From contig NC_049992.1 of NCBI RefSeq assembly GCF_000003815.2, positions 4,409,514 to 4,473,513 on the forward strand: a stretch of DNA of 64,000 nucleotides, in the 5' to 3' direction. The position numbers were made by a program, and so were the translations under genes. This stretch comes from Branchiostoma floridae (lineage: Eukaryota > Chordata > Leptocardii > Amphioxiformes > Branchiostomatidae). The notes below the pieces were generated by a model. The model did no database searches and had not been told where the DNA came from. It saw nothing but the letters and a program-made list of their open reading frames with translations. Positions 1-12,600 of this stretch are shown here, in pieces; the first letter of the stretch is position 1, and each line of letters starts with the position of its first letter.

Positions 1-227
1 AGTACCCACATACCAAATATCATTGTAACGCATCCAGGGGTTTTTGAGTTATGCTGACTATCCAGAAACACAGACAAGCACACGCACAGGCACACGCACC
101 AAAAACTAAATCTCCATTTTTCATAGACTCCGAGGTAACATTGGGGTATTCCCTTGAATTCAAGAAGCATGAATGAGTTGCCTCATTAATTAGTGTCTGA
201 CAAATTCATGTTTTCACCTAATTTCAG

Positions 228-958
228 CCCCTAAAGGGGAGAAGCGACATGTCGTCTGGTTCGGATTGAGACGCCACGATAAACACTCATTCAGATGGGT
301 GGATGGGTCACGCCTTACCTACACCAACTGGGCTCCAGGACAGCCCGACAACAAGGCTTTTTGGCTTAGGGGGAAACAGGAGTGTGGTGTGATGTACTCC
401 AGGGTAAGACCATTCTTTTATTCTGTCATCTATTTTGTAAGGATTCCAGCAGCATAGCTGAAGTGAACAAGGCAACATATGAAGTTGAGTGTATTCTAAA
501 CAAGACAATAAACATGGAGGGAGTTTGCTTACTGTCTATAATGATTTTATGGCATTTGTAGTTTCTGGCCCTACACTGTGTGCAGCAGGGTACAGACTTT
601 TTCCCAGGACTATCATATATAGATGTGTATGATTGTTTCCTTTGTTACATATATATGATTCTTACCATGTGACCTGTACTTAGCCCAGTGGGGCAAAAAT
701 GTGCAATAAAGGTCTTCATTCATTATAATACTGCTACTGTTTCGGTATGAATCTCTAAATCAAGCTTTTTTTTAATGAGAAAACCAACATATAAAAGTGA
801 TGTGGCCTTACTTGACATTGTGTATTACTAACCTTCTGATATTATTAACATTTCAGTAGGCAGAAAGCTTGCTTTGGGTAGGAAGTGGTGAAAAAGGGCA
901 GTGGGACGACTTTAGGTGCAAATACCATCTTTCCTATGTTTGCAAAAAGCCAAAATAA
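228..958 (+). CDS. Gene A (partial): C-type lectin domain, last two coding exons, galactose-type QPD motif
   Basis: Seen: exon 228-403 (acceptor AG at 226-227, donor GTAAGA at 404) and terminal exon 860-958 with TAA at 956-958. The phases are 1 then 0, as in the four sister genes. The first exon reads VVWFGL, FRWVDGS, YTNWAPGQPDN and ECGVMYS; the last reads GQWDDFRC and LSYVCKKPK. These are the second half of a C-type lectin fold: the WIGL-like core, the long-loop calcium site and the last two cysteines. The tripeptide at 341-349 is QPD, the class usually linked to galactose-type binding, whereas sisters B-E carry EPN. WDD replaces the common WND. The first lectin exon, EGF repeats, stalk and transmembrane exon must lie left of the window. 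Closest relative here is E. Sugar specificity is inferred from family knowledge. Confidence 0.85.
404..859 (+). other. Gene A intron with a retroposon 3' tail
   Basis: Intron between the last two coding exons of gene A. About 592-722 matches, inverted, 61733-61853 in gene E. It ends in an AATAAA-like run and a short ATTC repeat, the look of a 5'-truncated CR1-like retroposon end. The orthologous introns of C and D lack it. The acceptor region carries CAG and TAG in tandem (854-859); the reading frame requires use of TAG. Confidence 0.6.
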
Positions 959-1063
959 TACAGTAAGTATCAATCAATTAATTTTGCAATATATTTAAAA
1001 AAAGGAATATGAGATCCTGAGTTGGATCCAGTAAAGACTGTTGCTCATATTTTCAGGAAACAG

Positions 1064-1069
1064 AATAAA
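1064..1069 (+). promoter_or_regulatory. Polyadenylation signal AATAAA of gene A
   Basis: AATAAA lies 106 nt after the stop. The same hexamer stands at the equivalent site of D (42919-42924, minus) and E (61389-61394, minus). In C the copy is altered to AATAGA. Confidence 0.5.
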
Positions 1070-1767
1070 AGATGGTACAGGACTCTTTTCCTGTACGTAC
1101 TGAAAAGCTAGCACTCAATGGTATAGATGGAGAATGTTCTGTCCTACACTCATCATTAATCATTGACAGTGTGAAGAGGTAACTGTTGAAAAAAAAGACC
1201 ATTTTCCTGGTTGTTGGACATTGTATAGTAGAAACAAATTAGGAAAAGGTCAAGATGAGATCAGAAGGTTGAGAGCAATAACTTGAACTAAGGACCTCCT
1301 TGCTTGAATAAGTATGGTTCAAAATGCAAGATAGAGAACATTGTTGACGCGATACGAATACAGGAACAGTTAGGTCTCGCGTCTACAATATTTCCTTCTC
1401 TGACATTTTAAGTTTGTTTCTTTGCAGAAAAAGATCACAAGAACAGAGGAGAAAAATATTGAAATATGCAGGACTGTATTCACTCAAAAGACTAAGTCAC
1501 TACAAATATCTCTCAAACATATAACAGATGGCTCTGTTCAAGAACTGTATGAGTAAAGAGCGAGTTGTATGTGCATAAAACTAACTGAAATATGACAAAT
1601 TATTACAGCTATAATTATAGCTTCCTTACCATTTTTTTCCAAATACAAAACCCTCTCAACTGTTTTAAATCAAAGCTCACATTAACAATAAAGCAATGCT
1701 GATCAATTCTCATATTGATTATCATTAATCTAAAATGAAGCTGCAACATTAATGGTAAAATCATATT

Positions 1768-1912
1768 GAAAAATCTGGATATCGTTTGAAAACAATCTGG
1801 AGATTTTTTTGCAAACAATCTCGAAATAATCTTCAGATTGTTTCAAACAATCTGGAGAATGTGTGAAACAATCTGGATACTTTTCTAGGAAATCTGGAGA
1901 TTGTTCCAAATA
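1768..1912. repeat. Near-palindromic minisatellite, A copy
   Basis: Degenerate copies of a 15-20 nt motif built around AATCTGGAGATTGTTT, in both orientations, so neighbouring units can pair. Equivalent arrays follow D (about 42046-42175) and E (about 60619-60752). The C flank has lost it. Confidence 0.7.
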
Positions 1913-1949
1913 TCTGAAGGAAGTCTAACTTGTCCAACTGCAATCTAAC

Positions 1950-2090
1950 ATATATTACTTGTTTCTGCCATTTCATTCTAGTGATGCTGAAGAAGAGTGA
2001 TGGATGCCACTCAAAACATCCGGAAGTAAATTTCCATTTTTGTCCAGTTGTAGAATTACATTGTATTTGAATATTGTTAACTTTCATACA
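1950..2090 (+). repeat. Interspersed repeat with a hammerhead-like core, copy after gene A
   Basis: CTGAAGA at 1987-1993, a 5-bp stem GAGTG (1995-1999) with CACTC (2008-2012), then AAAAC at 2013-2017. Related copies lie after C (about 22080-22170, damaged), D (about 41870-41970) and E (about 60460-60570). More diverged copies sit just upstream of the ATG exons of B (about 6460-6600) and D (about 57130-57260). The repeat family is not identified. Confidence 0.55.
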
Positions 2091-3972
2091 TGAAGTTTAA
2101 CTTGTGTTTGTGCTGTTATGAGTACAATAGCAAGCCATCATTATGAAGAAAGCCAGTTACTCACAATGGTTTGAATCGAAATTTAAAGTGATGCTTAATA
2201 GTTTTATTCAAACAAATTGAATATAACGTTATAGGATTTTCAAATAAAGTCTCAAAGTCTCAAAAGATATTTTCAAAATATCAACTTCATAACTAAATGG
2301 TTAACTGCAGCAAAATAGCAACATACATTTATAAAAAATAGTTTCCTGACTTAATTTAGACAATGATTTAATGTTATACTTTACCAATACAATGGTCATG
2401 TGAGTATAGTCTCTGCCATACTTGATATTAGCTTGCAAGTTTGACGTTATTGTGGTATTATGGTACATCGATGTACTGCTCCCTTTGCTTATTACTCAGA
2501 GTTAATAGGAAAGAGTATTATCATCAAAGTAGTTGAGCACATACATTACTACCATTGGACTAGCCCAGTGCTTTAGTGATTGCATGAAGTGGTGTGGCCA
2601 AATGGCTTTGATTTGATGCACTAACATATGCACCATGTATGGTGTGGGGAGGACATTTTATACTGTACATACACAATTTAATGTATTTCATCTGATTTAA
2701 TGTTGTTTCATTATGCGTCATTTAAAGTTTATTACTTTTGCAGACTGGGGCTTCTCTGGAAAACCAGTTTGTTTGATGCTGGAGGATAATAAATAAGTAA
2801 AAAAACAGTTTTAGAGGTTTGCAAAATGTTTGCAAAAATACGTTGAAATTCTTATCCTTAGGCCAATTCAAATTCATAAGAATCACTGTATATGAATTGT
2901 GTTTAACCACTTGATCTGAATAGTGTTTAACATAAGTGAGGGTGGTAGGAGTGTACAAATTAGATTATTCCTAATCTTCACAGTGATTGTTGACTACCTA
3001 ATAACTACAAGGCTACTCAGACATTATTCTCAGAAAGATATTTTCTAACGTTGGGCATGTACTATACATTTTGTTTGTAACTTGAGAGCAAAGTTTCATG
3101 AAGGGTATACATGTAAATTTGACAACATATAAGGGCTCCACCATTTATTTTTTTACAAAACATCCCATGTGAGAGGCAGATATGTGACAATAAAAACTAA
3201 AATAAGCCACACAAGTGTAAGAGTTAACCCACTGTTATATAACCTACTGTACAAGGTTTGGACATCATCAGCTGCTAGCATTTTGGATGGAAGTGTAACT
3301 AAGAAAAATGGAAAACAAGCTTAAAATACCAAACCTATGTCTTTTCACCCTGGAAAATTGCATATAATCTTAAAGGTTTTTTTTACATTTCAAACAAATA
3401 AAGCAAGTGAATAATTATATATCATAATGTCTATTTAACCTGGAAAATTGCAATGAATCTTTAATTTATTTTGAGATTTTAAACAATTAAAGCAGGTGTA
3501 TAAGTATCTATCATGATGTCATCTTTAAGTGTGGTGGATTGTGCAAAGACAGTGGATTGGACAAAGCTACAAATAAAAAACAAAAACTATTAAGAAATAG
3601 TGAACATGTGGATGCATCTGATATCAATTGACTGATACAACTAAAAGTCTGTGACAAAGAAAGGCATCTTAGTTTTTCAATTGTATTTCACACCTGAGGC
3701 ATTGCTTTATTAAAGACAACATGAATTAAACAATAGTTGTTGGTTTGTTTTCTTTGTCAATAAGGTTATTTTATGTACTACAGTAAGACCCGTGTTACAA
3801 CTTTTGTTACTACTTTTTTATGATTTTATTACGGCAAGTATTTATTCACTTTTTGTGGCTATGGAACAATACTGCTTTATCTTTTTATCTATCAATGTTT
3901 TCTTAAAGTTTTTTTTTAATGGAAAATGAATAAAAAAGGAGAAGGGAAGGTTAGGTTGTATTTCTAGCAGCT

Positions 3973-4085
3973 TTGTGTGTGTGTGTGCATGTATGTGTTT
4001 TGTGTGCGCGCGTGCGCGTGCGTGTGTGTGTGTGCTAGGGACCATGATAATGAGTGTGTGTGTGTGTGTGTTTGTGTGTGCGTGT
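3973..4085. repeat. TG microsatellite, interrupted
   Basis: TG-rich run with CG interruptions and one non-repetitive break around 4035-4052. Its homologues in the other 3' flanks are CA runs near 20317-20480, 40014-40052 and 58166-58260, which differ greatly in length. Confidence 0.9.
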
Positions 4086-4491
4086 GACGTCTTTCATCAA
4101 ACTGAGTGGAAAGAAAAGTATTCAAAGACTTTTTGGGACATACTTCTTTGTGTTCTAAATGGAATATACAGGTAAGGGTCAAAAACTACCAAAGGAACTA
4201 AAAAAATGTTCAAAAAGGGCAATTTCTGGCAATAAGTTCTATCGTTCCCAAAAAGGCAAAAGAAAAAACCTAAAATTACATCAATGTTAGTTATTCATGT
4301 TATTGGTAGGGTCTTGGTTGTATTCATTTTAGTAAAAATACATCAAGAGGTCAAAATGAATAAATGAGCCTGGGAAGAAAGCATGAATCTGACTGAGTTA
4401 CTAGAATTGTATGTACGTAACTCCAAATTCTCGATGTCTGTCAGCACATCTTGGTGACGGAGAATGGTCTAGTCTCGATCCTACGAGTAAG

Positions 4492-5945
4492 GGGTCTAGA
4501 GAAAGTGCGAAAAGGAGTGAAAAGGAACGGAGTATGAAGCAAACTTAAATAAAATCAATGAGAATATAAGGAATCGGTACTGCGGGCGTTAGAAGCATAT
4601 GAAACGTGTTTTATTTTTACACCGCTGTTTCAGGCTGTTGTTTTTGTGTGGCTAAATTATTCTTTGAAGATCTGCGAAATACAAAGAAACGGAACTGAGA
4701 TAAGAAGTAAGGACTAAAATTCAGTGGGTGGTAAATAAATATCGATTATCATACATTTTCAGGATGAGGCAAGATTGTAACGTTGTTGTTGTATTTGGGT
4801 GGCTTTTATTCTCCCTAGAGGGGAGCGCCGCATGCAAATGACCCGCGAAATCCGGTCAGGAAAGATATGCTAATAAACTGCTGCCCCACGAGCATGACAG
4901 CTCCTTTCAACAGGGCCAACAACATGGTTTTCTGGAGACTGGAGACATATCTTCTCGCTCGTTCACAACGAAAGAAAAGCTGTGAAAGGATAGACATATA
5001 TACATTGTACCAATAAGATTTCATCAAGTTGTACCATGAGTATTCATCATTTTGGCGGGAAGAATTTGCCAACGTGAGGTGCCAACGTGAGGAATTTGTG
5101 CAAAGGATATTGGGAAATACAATTTCTGTCAACAATTTTCCCGTCATATTCAATACAAATAAATTTCTGCCCCTTGCGACCGACATCAGGCCCTCGCTGA
5201 TGACAAAAAAATCCCAATGCCGGGTTTAGATGTCCTGGTTGCAAAACAAATTTAAGGCGTTGTATTAATATTAATGAAAGTGTGAAAAAAAGGAAGGAAA
5301 AATAATTCCCAACATGCTGGGCTCGAACTTCCGATCGTCGACTTCCCTGGGTTCGAACATGCGACCTATATTTCTCTAAGGTCAAGGTCAATTGTGCAAT
5401 ACATATACTTGTAACTTTGCTAGCATTGCATTTTTTTAAACAACTATATCCACATAGCATGGCTTTTTATGATAAAATATGCGCAATCGTTCTCGACATA
5501 ATCCATTTCTTCTTGTGAAATTTTATAATATAAATGTAATATGGATATTCTAAGGAATGTTATAACCACCTTAACAAGTACATGAGCATAGATATGCATA
5601 GATAGGTCTCATCAATATCCATTCCTCCATTGAACCATTGGGGCTATAGGAATTTCGTGGAGGAAGCCGGAAAATGCCAAAGTAAAGCCCGTTTCATATG
5701 CATTTGCCGATCACAGTTTACCGTTGCCTTACATTACCATTGATTTTATTTCAAGTTGCTTCATACTTCGTTCCTATCCGATCTTTTCGTTCCTTTTCGC
5801 AAGTTCGGTAGCGAATTCGTTCCTTTTCGTTCCTTTTCGCTCCTTTTCGTTCCTTTTCGTTCCTTTTCGTTCCTTTTCGTTCCTTTTCGTTCCTTTTCGT
5901 TCCTTTTCGTTCCTTTTCGTTCCTTTTCGCACTTTCGGTACACCG
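4492..5945. mobile_element. Non-autonomous hAT-like DNA element with 8-bp target duplication
   Basis: Seen: an 8-bp direct repeat CGAGTAAG flanks the element at 4484-4491 and 5946-5953. The terminal 24 bp (4492-4515 and the reverse complement of 5922-5945) match at 20 of 24 positions, sharing GAAAGTGCGAAAAGG. The right arm near 57765-57785 has one uninterrupted CGAGTAAG in the same context, an empty site. Known: 8-bp duplications are typical of hAT transposases. No transposase is recognisable in the 1.45 kb; frames on the minus strand at 4815-5186 and 5047-5460 match nothing I know. Superfamily assignment rests on the duplication length. Confidence 0.8.
5818..5929. repeat. 10-bp minisatellite (GTTCCTTTTC)n inside the hAT-like terminus
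   Basis: About eleven near-perfect 10-bp units directly inside the right inverted terminus. The unit matches the sequence adjoining the terminus, and one or two diverged units occur inside the left end, so the array probably grew from a subterminal repeat. Confidence 0.9.
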
Positions 5946-5953
5946 CGAGTAAG

Positions 5954-6644
5954 TGTACACATGGTCAGGGCATAAGGGTGCAGTGCCCCTGTTCCCTTGT
6001 TTAAAAACTCCCTGAAACTGTTGAGAGGGTTGCCTCCCAATACTGTGCCCTAGACACAGTGGGTAACTGTTCCCACTTCCCCTACGGCCTATAGGCCAAG
6101 GTCCTATCTCTCACGCATGTGCAGAAAAGAGCGTTGTGCCAGCCTTTCTCCCAGAATTTGATTTGAATGATCCTGTTTGTCAAACTGCTACGTAATCACA
6201 TCTATTGAAAATTGGTCTGGCAAGCATTTGCATGTTATCACGTGACATCAGTATGGTTATGTTTTGAGTGAAGCTCTTTGTATTCCCTTATATGGAACCA
6301 TTTCTCTTGATATTTTCTTGGTATATTGGTCTGGTTATAGTTTGAATAATACGAAGCTGTGTGGGTGGATGTTTCATCTGATCACGTGTTTTTTAATCGA
6401 ACAGTTTTGTTTATGACGCAGTCTGGTTACACATCTTATTCACTTGTTTTCACATGTTCTGCCAGTTCATTACAGTAACGCTGAAGAGGAATGTTGGATG
6501 TAACACAAAATGTCCAAAAAAAAGTGCGTTCTTTATCCGGTTGTAGAGATTGAATTACGTTTAAATATTGTTTACCTGTCGGATTTCTAGCGTTCATTTT
6601 GGCGATATTCCCTCCTTGACTTGACTAGATGTTTGACTACTGAC
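5954..6644 (+). promoter_or_regulatory. Probable promoter and 5' leader region of gene B
   Basis: Homologous to the inverted sequence 57750-57069 upstream of gene D. It begins with an interspersed repeat (about 5960-6110, ending with a GCCTATAGGCC palindrome), continues through a unique stretch, and ends with a diverged copy of the ribozyme-like repeat at about 6460-6600, roughly 50-180 bp before the ATG. No convincing TATA box or start site could be fixed. Confidence 0.4.
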
Positions 6645-6660
6645 ATGGATAAAACCAAAG
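6645..6660 (+). CDS. Gene B exon 1: initiator mini-exon
   Basis: ATG and four further codons (MDKTK) plus one base, then donor GTATTT. D has the identical 16 coding bases at 57068-57053. The phase-1 end joins the two leading bases of exon 2 to give alanine. No membrane or signal sequence is present, consistent with a cytoplasmic N-terminus. Confidence 0.7.
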
Positions 6661-9600
6661 GTATTTTTTGCATTTATTTTATTCCTGTCAAACATTTTTC
6701 TTTCCCTTGCTGTCTCCAATCACAGTACACTTTAGGTATTTGGCAAAAAACACAACATAGTGCTGTTTACTTCGCGATGGGTAAATAATTGTAAATCAAG
6801 CAAGCATATGCATACCCATGGTAGGTAAGTTAAGTAATATTGTAGTTAGGCATTGGCTGGTATAGCATGTATACTAGTCTGGGTGGCTACACCTGTTCAC
6901 ATTACATTGAATGACTTGTAACGTCTAAACCTTTGCAAATCTGGCTGGAAATGTTGTTTGAGGCTAGTTAGGATGTGCCTACTGTATTGCATGACAACAA
7001 GAACTATCACTCAGTGAGAGGTGTATATACTTCAGACCTTTGTTGGCTAGTGTTTGGGGCCATATTAGGCTATATGTGTAACTTGGGTTTTAGCTTTTAA
7101 AGTAGACCTCTGTAAAATTTGTGACAACCCAGACTTACTGAACTTAAGAATAAAGGAGGTTTAGGTGACAAAATATTTACTTTGTTGAACTCCAACATTC
7201 CCATAATAACATCATTTTGAATCCCCCATCTTTATCTATATAGCCAGTATAACCGCCCTCCAGCGTAACACACCAGTCTCACACGTCACAGCAGTATTGG
7301 CAGGAAAAGAGCTCAAAGAAACGGAGGATGGCACAAAGTTGAGCTCAGATGAAGAGGACGTAAAAGAAGAAGACCCAAATTTCTCCAACCTAAACTCGGG
7401 ACGGCAGCGCGCGGAGCCCAACGAATACATGCCAACTCAAGTACGGGGCAGGAAAAAACACCACGGAAAAGAAAAAGTGCCCTCCGTAGCTACAAATGAG
7501 GCTAAAAAAGACAAGAAAGACAGGTGCAAGGCTGCCAATCGCAGAAAATACGCCTATGACCAGACATTCTTGAAAACAGAAACAGCTGAAGGCCCGTATG
7601 ATTCCGGCAACCGCTCCAACCAAGGTTCTTCCTCTGGCAACCAATCCAACCAGGAGGCAGACCCGGCAGAACCTACCTATCTACACGTGGGTGACCACGT
7701 ACTGGCCTATATGGGACAGGAATCGGAAGATACTGAGGGTCCCTACGAATACAAAAAGCCGGAAGATGTAAGCTTTGCTCACAGAGCCAAAGGTAAGTCG
7801 AATTTACTCAAACCAAAGCACTCGCACAAGAACATGTAACGTTAGTGCATAAACCATGACAGATATTAGAAAGGTAAGTAAGGCCACACCTTTTTTTTAT
7901 TTCCTTGGAAATTCAGCAAGCAAGCAAGATGACGTGAGAGCCAATAGAGGGCTAAGAGGAAATGTATATTCATTGGATCATGACCAGTTATATTTCATAG
8001 TGAAGGCAACTTTTGTTTTTCGATTTCTCGCAATGGTTTAGGGGATTCAGGAAGATTGCATCCATATAACTGAATCATCCTACTGCAATTGAAATGCAAA
8101 CTCTTAACCTATTGTTATGATAGAAGCATTGGTCAAGTATAACTACTAGTATTATAGTTGAATCAGATAGAGTGGCTTTGGTGATTGTGCATTTGTTGCT
8201 TTATTTGTCACTTAAGTTGTCCATTTTAGGGCCACGCCAATTGAATGTGTTGGTTCCCGAATTTTTTTATTCTTGTCCTTTCAAAAATATTGAATGAGAA
8301 CCAATCTCTGGAATTGGTTCAGAATGAATACGTTAAATGATATTAAAATTGATATGATATGTTTATTTATTGCTTGTGCTCCCATGACCCGCTGCACCTC
8401 TGGAAAGAGCTGCGAAGGTCGACAGGCCTTGGGCCTTTCAGTTAAAATTAAGGAGATATTGATTGATTGATTGATTGATGGATGGATTAATTTATTGATT
8501 GATTGATTGAAACGGTACATTCAGGATATATACCGGTACTGGCATCCTAGGCTATATATCCTTGTGATTTGTAGAATCTACCAGTTCCTGTAGAATTATT
8601 GTACAAGTTGTCATCATTGCACATGTTGGTATCATTTAGAATTGTTGAGAAAGAAAGTATGGTTCAAAGCTTTGATAAAATGTCCATATCTGAGTTACTG
8701 ACCATGTATGGATCAAAACAGTATGTAGTGTCATCCTCGGCTATATAGTCTTGTGAATTGTAGATTAACACTTCCTAGAATTATTATTATTATTACCTTT
8801 GCCAGAATGGCAAGGTTATGCTTTAGGCTGGTACGTCTTTCTGTCTGTGTGTTAACAGCATAACTCGAGAAGCCTTGGATGGAGTGGTAGATAACCCTTG
8901 GGGCAGAGAGTGAGTGCTGTGAGTTTGGGCTCCCTAGCAGATTTTTTTGAACTGCAGGCGCCGGTTTCCTTTCAATCTTTGGACGAGAATAACTCGAGAA
9001 CCTGTTGACGGATCATCATGACTTTTGGTATGTAGATAGAATGAGCGATGACGAACAAAATGGGATGCTAAATATGCAAATCAGCTAATTTGCATAATTA
9101 ACGAGGAAAGTTTATAAATCCACTGCATTCTATGATAGGACGTTCAAACTTGTCACATATGTAGCTGGGAAGGAGAGAAATGTTGATTGATATTAAATAT
9201 GCAAATGACGACCAAATTTGCATAATTAATGAGAAAATATGAACGTGTCGGGGATCAACATGATTTTTTGTATGTAAATAGCCTAAGTGAAGACCTACAT
9301 AATGAGATACTGATTATCAACAGCTTATTTGCATAATAAATGATGAAAATTCATAAATTCACTCCATTCCATGAGGGAACTTGCAAACTTGTCACATATA
9401 GGACGTTCAAACTTGTCACATATGTGGCTGAGAAAGAGAGAAATGTTGATAGATATCAATTATGCAAATGACGACCTCATTTGCATAATAAATTAAGAAA
9501 TATGAACGTATTGACGGATCGTTATGATTTTGGTATGTAGATAGCCTAAGTGAAGACTTACGTAATGAGGTACTAATTATATAAATTAACAGCTAATTTG

Positions 9601-12600
9601 CATAATTAATGAGAAAAGTTCATAAATCCACTGCATTCCACGATAGGACTTTCAAAGTTGCCATGATGTAACTGAGAAAGAGGGAAGAGAGTAAGAGGTG
9701 TATGTTTGGGTCCCCTAGCGTCTTTTTTGGAACTGCAGGAGCCGGTTTAGTTTCAAACTTTGAAAGAGAATAAGTCAAGAAGGGATGAAAGGATCATCAT
9801 GATTTCTGGTATGCGGATAGCTTAAGTAATGTTTGATATAGTTTAACAGTTATCATGTTGATTAGGATCTAATTTGCATGGTTAATGGCGAAATTTTATA
9901 AACCAACTCCAGGCATATGAAGTAAAATGTAATGAGTAACACATTTATGTCTACAGACTTCATTCTACATAACAAACCTGGTTTATTTTGCAAAGGTGTG
10001 TGTTCGTGGAACTCTAGTTGTATATGTTGTCAACATTGTTCATGTTATATGATAGTTGAGAAAAAAGGTGTGGTTAAAAGATTTGATAACATTTCATTAT
10101 CTCAGGGCGAGTTCCTGGCCATGTATGGATCTAAATAGTGTCATCCTAGGCTTTATAGTCTTCTGATTAATTCGGATTAACATTTCATAAAATTATTGTA
10201 CAACTAATGTCATCATGATTGTACATGTTGTTGTCATTCACAATTGTTGAGAAAAAGGTACAGTAATTCTATAACGATAATATTCATATCTTAGGGCGGG
10301 TTACTGACCTATGGAATTGGCTGAAGTCTAGCTACAAGTACGCTTGTTGGATTGCTCTGGGTTGCGGGATCTTGGTGATAGCATCGATCTCCATCGCAAT
10401 TCTAGCAACTTATTTTATCTTTGTACCCGGGAGTAAGGTAATCTTTCAAATTCTTTCCCCTATAGGCAATTCCGTGTGTTGTTTGTTCAGGTGTGTTAAT
10501 CTTCCTATTTCTTCTTCTTCTTTTTCTACTTTCAAAGAGTAAATTTAGGGTGCCCACCCCCCTTTTTTTCTTTACTCACACAGAATACTGATGACATAAT
10601 ATAATTCTGTATCTTTGTACCCGGGAGTAAGATAAGCTTTCTTTCTCCGTTAAGGAATTTCATGTATTGTTTTTCCTGGAGTGTTCTTCTTATTTCNNNN
10701 NNNNNNNNNNNNNNNNNNNNNNNNNNNNNNNNNNNNNNNNNNNNNNNNNNNNNNNNNNNNNNNNNNNNNNNNNNNNNNNNNNNNNNNNNNNNNNNNNNNN
10801 NNNNNNNNNNNNNNNNNNNNNNNNNNNNNNNNNNNNNNNNNNNNNNNNNNNNNNNNNNNNNNNNNNNNNNNNNNNNNNNNNNNNNNNNNNNNNNNNNNNN
10901 NNNNNNNNNNNNNNNNNNNNNNNNNNNNNNNNNNNNNNNNNNNNNNNNNNNNNNNNNNNNNNNNNNNNNNNNNNNNNNNNNNNNNNNNNNNNNNNNNNNN
11001 NNNNNNNNNNNNNNNNNNNNNNNNNNNNNNNNNNNNNNNNNNNNNNNNNNNNNNNNNNNNNNNNNNNNNNNNNNNNNNNNNNNNNNNNNNNNNNNNNNNN
11101 NNNNNNNNNNNNNNNNNNNNNNNNNNNNNNNNNNNNNNNNNNNNNNNNNNNNNNNNNNNNNNNNNNNNNNNNNNNNNNNNNNNNNNNNNNNNNNNNNNNN
11201 NNNNNNNNNNNNNNNNNNNNNNNNNNNNNNNNNNNNNNNNNNNNNNNNNNNNNNNNNNNNNNNNNNNNNNNNNNNNNNNNNNNNNNNNNNNNNNNNNNNN
11301 NNNNNNNNNNNNNNNNNNNNNNNNNNNNNNNNNNNNNNNNNNNNNNNNNNNNNNNNNNNNNNNNNNNNNNNNNNNNNNNNNNNNNNNNNNNNNNNNNNNN
11401 NNNNNNNNNNNNNNNNNNNNNNNNNNNNNNNNNNNNNNNNNNNNNNNNNNNNNNNNNNNNNNNNNNNNNNNNNNNNNNNNNNNNNNNNNNNNNNNNNNNN
11501 NNNNNNNNNNNNNNATACTATCCGAAACGTCTGACCGTTTCCAAAACCATATCCAGTTGCTTGAGTAACTACTGTTTGGTGCATTCTTATAAGCATATGT
11601 GAGTCCCAATATGAGACTAAATAATCCACCAACTTACCCAAATTCTTTGACAAACACTGAGTTGCTGTACAGTTAACATCTTTCATACCAATTTTTTTTT
11701 ACTTGACTTAGAGGCAGAAAACCTCAAAATCATTACAGTCAAAGCAAATTCTTTAGCTTTTTTTGGTACCAATACATGTATAGAGAGATCAGTGCCAATC
11801 GTGCAGATTTGAAGATCACTTTGAAGTAAAATGTTGTGAAATTTTCATCCAACACAGGCATGGACAAGTGTAAGAAGATGCCTTGCCAGTACGGGACCTG
11901 TGAGAGTGAGGACACTGGTTACAAATGCACCTGCTCACCTGGATGGACTGGACAACACTGCCGACAAGGTCAGTGATGTATTACCCTACCTTCCAAAACT
12001 CAGTTAAATAGTTGAAACTCAAGGGAAACACAGGAGAAAAACACACTGCAGAAGAGGAGATATCGCCTGTGTGTATCCCATTTTTGCCAAGTAAGAAGGT
12101 CCCTAATTTATGCTTTAGATGATATATATTATATATATAAGTATCCGAACGGTCTCCTTATCGCCAATTGGAGACTTTAATCTCCATTAGTCCTCATGTG
12201 TTTCTTGTTAATTAGTCACTGTATTAAACAACAGACTGGCAGGACCTTATGTTTCTGTGGGTGGAGTAGTTTAATTCAATTGAATTTGATTTAATTTATT
12301 GAGATACACACATGGCAAACCCATGTAGCTTAGCTGATATTGGGTGGAGTAGTTGGTTACAGATTATGAATGGTGGCTGCAAAAATTACAATATCATGTA
12401 ATTACGTAGACTATTACCACCTGGCTAAGTGTGAAATTTTCCTATTGATATTGTCTTTCAAAAGTTGCTTATTACTAGTAATATTGATATCCCTTTTCAA
12501 TTCAACTAGTAAGAGTAAGAAAATGGCATTTAGCCACATCCCTCTCTGTTTTGACATTGTATAATAGACATTGACGAGTGTACCAGGAACCCATGCAAAC

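Larger units (their letters stand above)
959..4483 (+). other. 3' flank block of gene A, no gene found
   Basis: About 3.5 kb downstream of gene A with no supportable reading frame. It holds a polyadenylation signal, the palindromic minisatellite at 1768-1912, the ribozyme-like repeat near 1950-2090 and a TG microsatellite at about 3973-4085. The block recurs in inverted orientation after C (about 22971-19700), D (about 43032-40000) and E (about 61499-57850), so it was copied with the genes. Short frames here are not conserved between the copies. Confidence 0.75.
7793..10294 (+). other. Gene B intron 2 with retroposon tail and octamer repeat
   Basis: Homologous to intron 2 of D outside the insertions. 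Contains a CR1-like tail with a GATT repeat (about 8350-8511, present inverted in D at about 55168-55340) and the left-arm-specific insertion 8786-10019. Confidence 0.7.

Noticed and set aside
3842-4182. His/Thr-rich frames over the TG microsatellite, and similar ones at 20310-20495 and 58290-58563.
   Set aside because: Translations of dinucleotide repeats.
4815-5460. Minus-strand frames inside the hAT-like element as a possible transposase.
   Set aside because: No DDE-type or BED-finger motif, short, overlapping in different frames.
5724-6040. Several overlapping open frames on both strands encoding FRSFSFLFVP or KRNEKERKGT repeats.
   Set aside because: They are translations of the 10-bp minisatellite; openness in many frames is a by-product of the repeat.
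7244-7792. ITAM or ITIM in the B/D tail (EPTYLHV and LAYMGQ).
   Set aside because: Position -2 or +3 residues do not match (Pro at -2; Gln at +3), so the consensus is incomplete.
10532-11686. Long open frames across the N runs here and at 31443-32552, 33958-34689 and 62252-63419.
   Set aside because: They are made of undefined residues from gap bases and carry no coding evidence.
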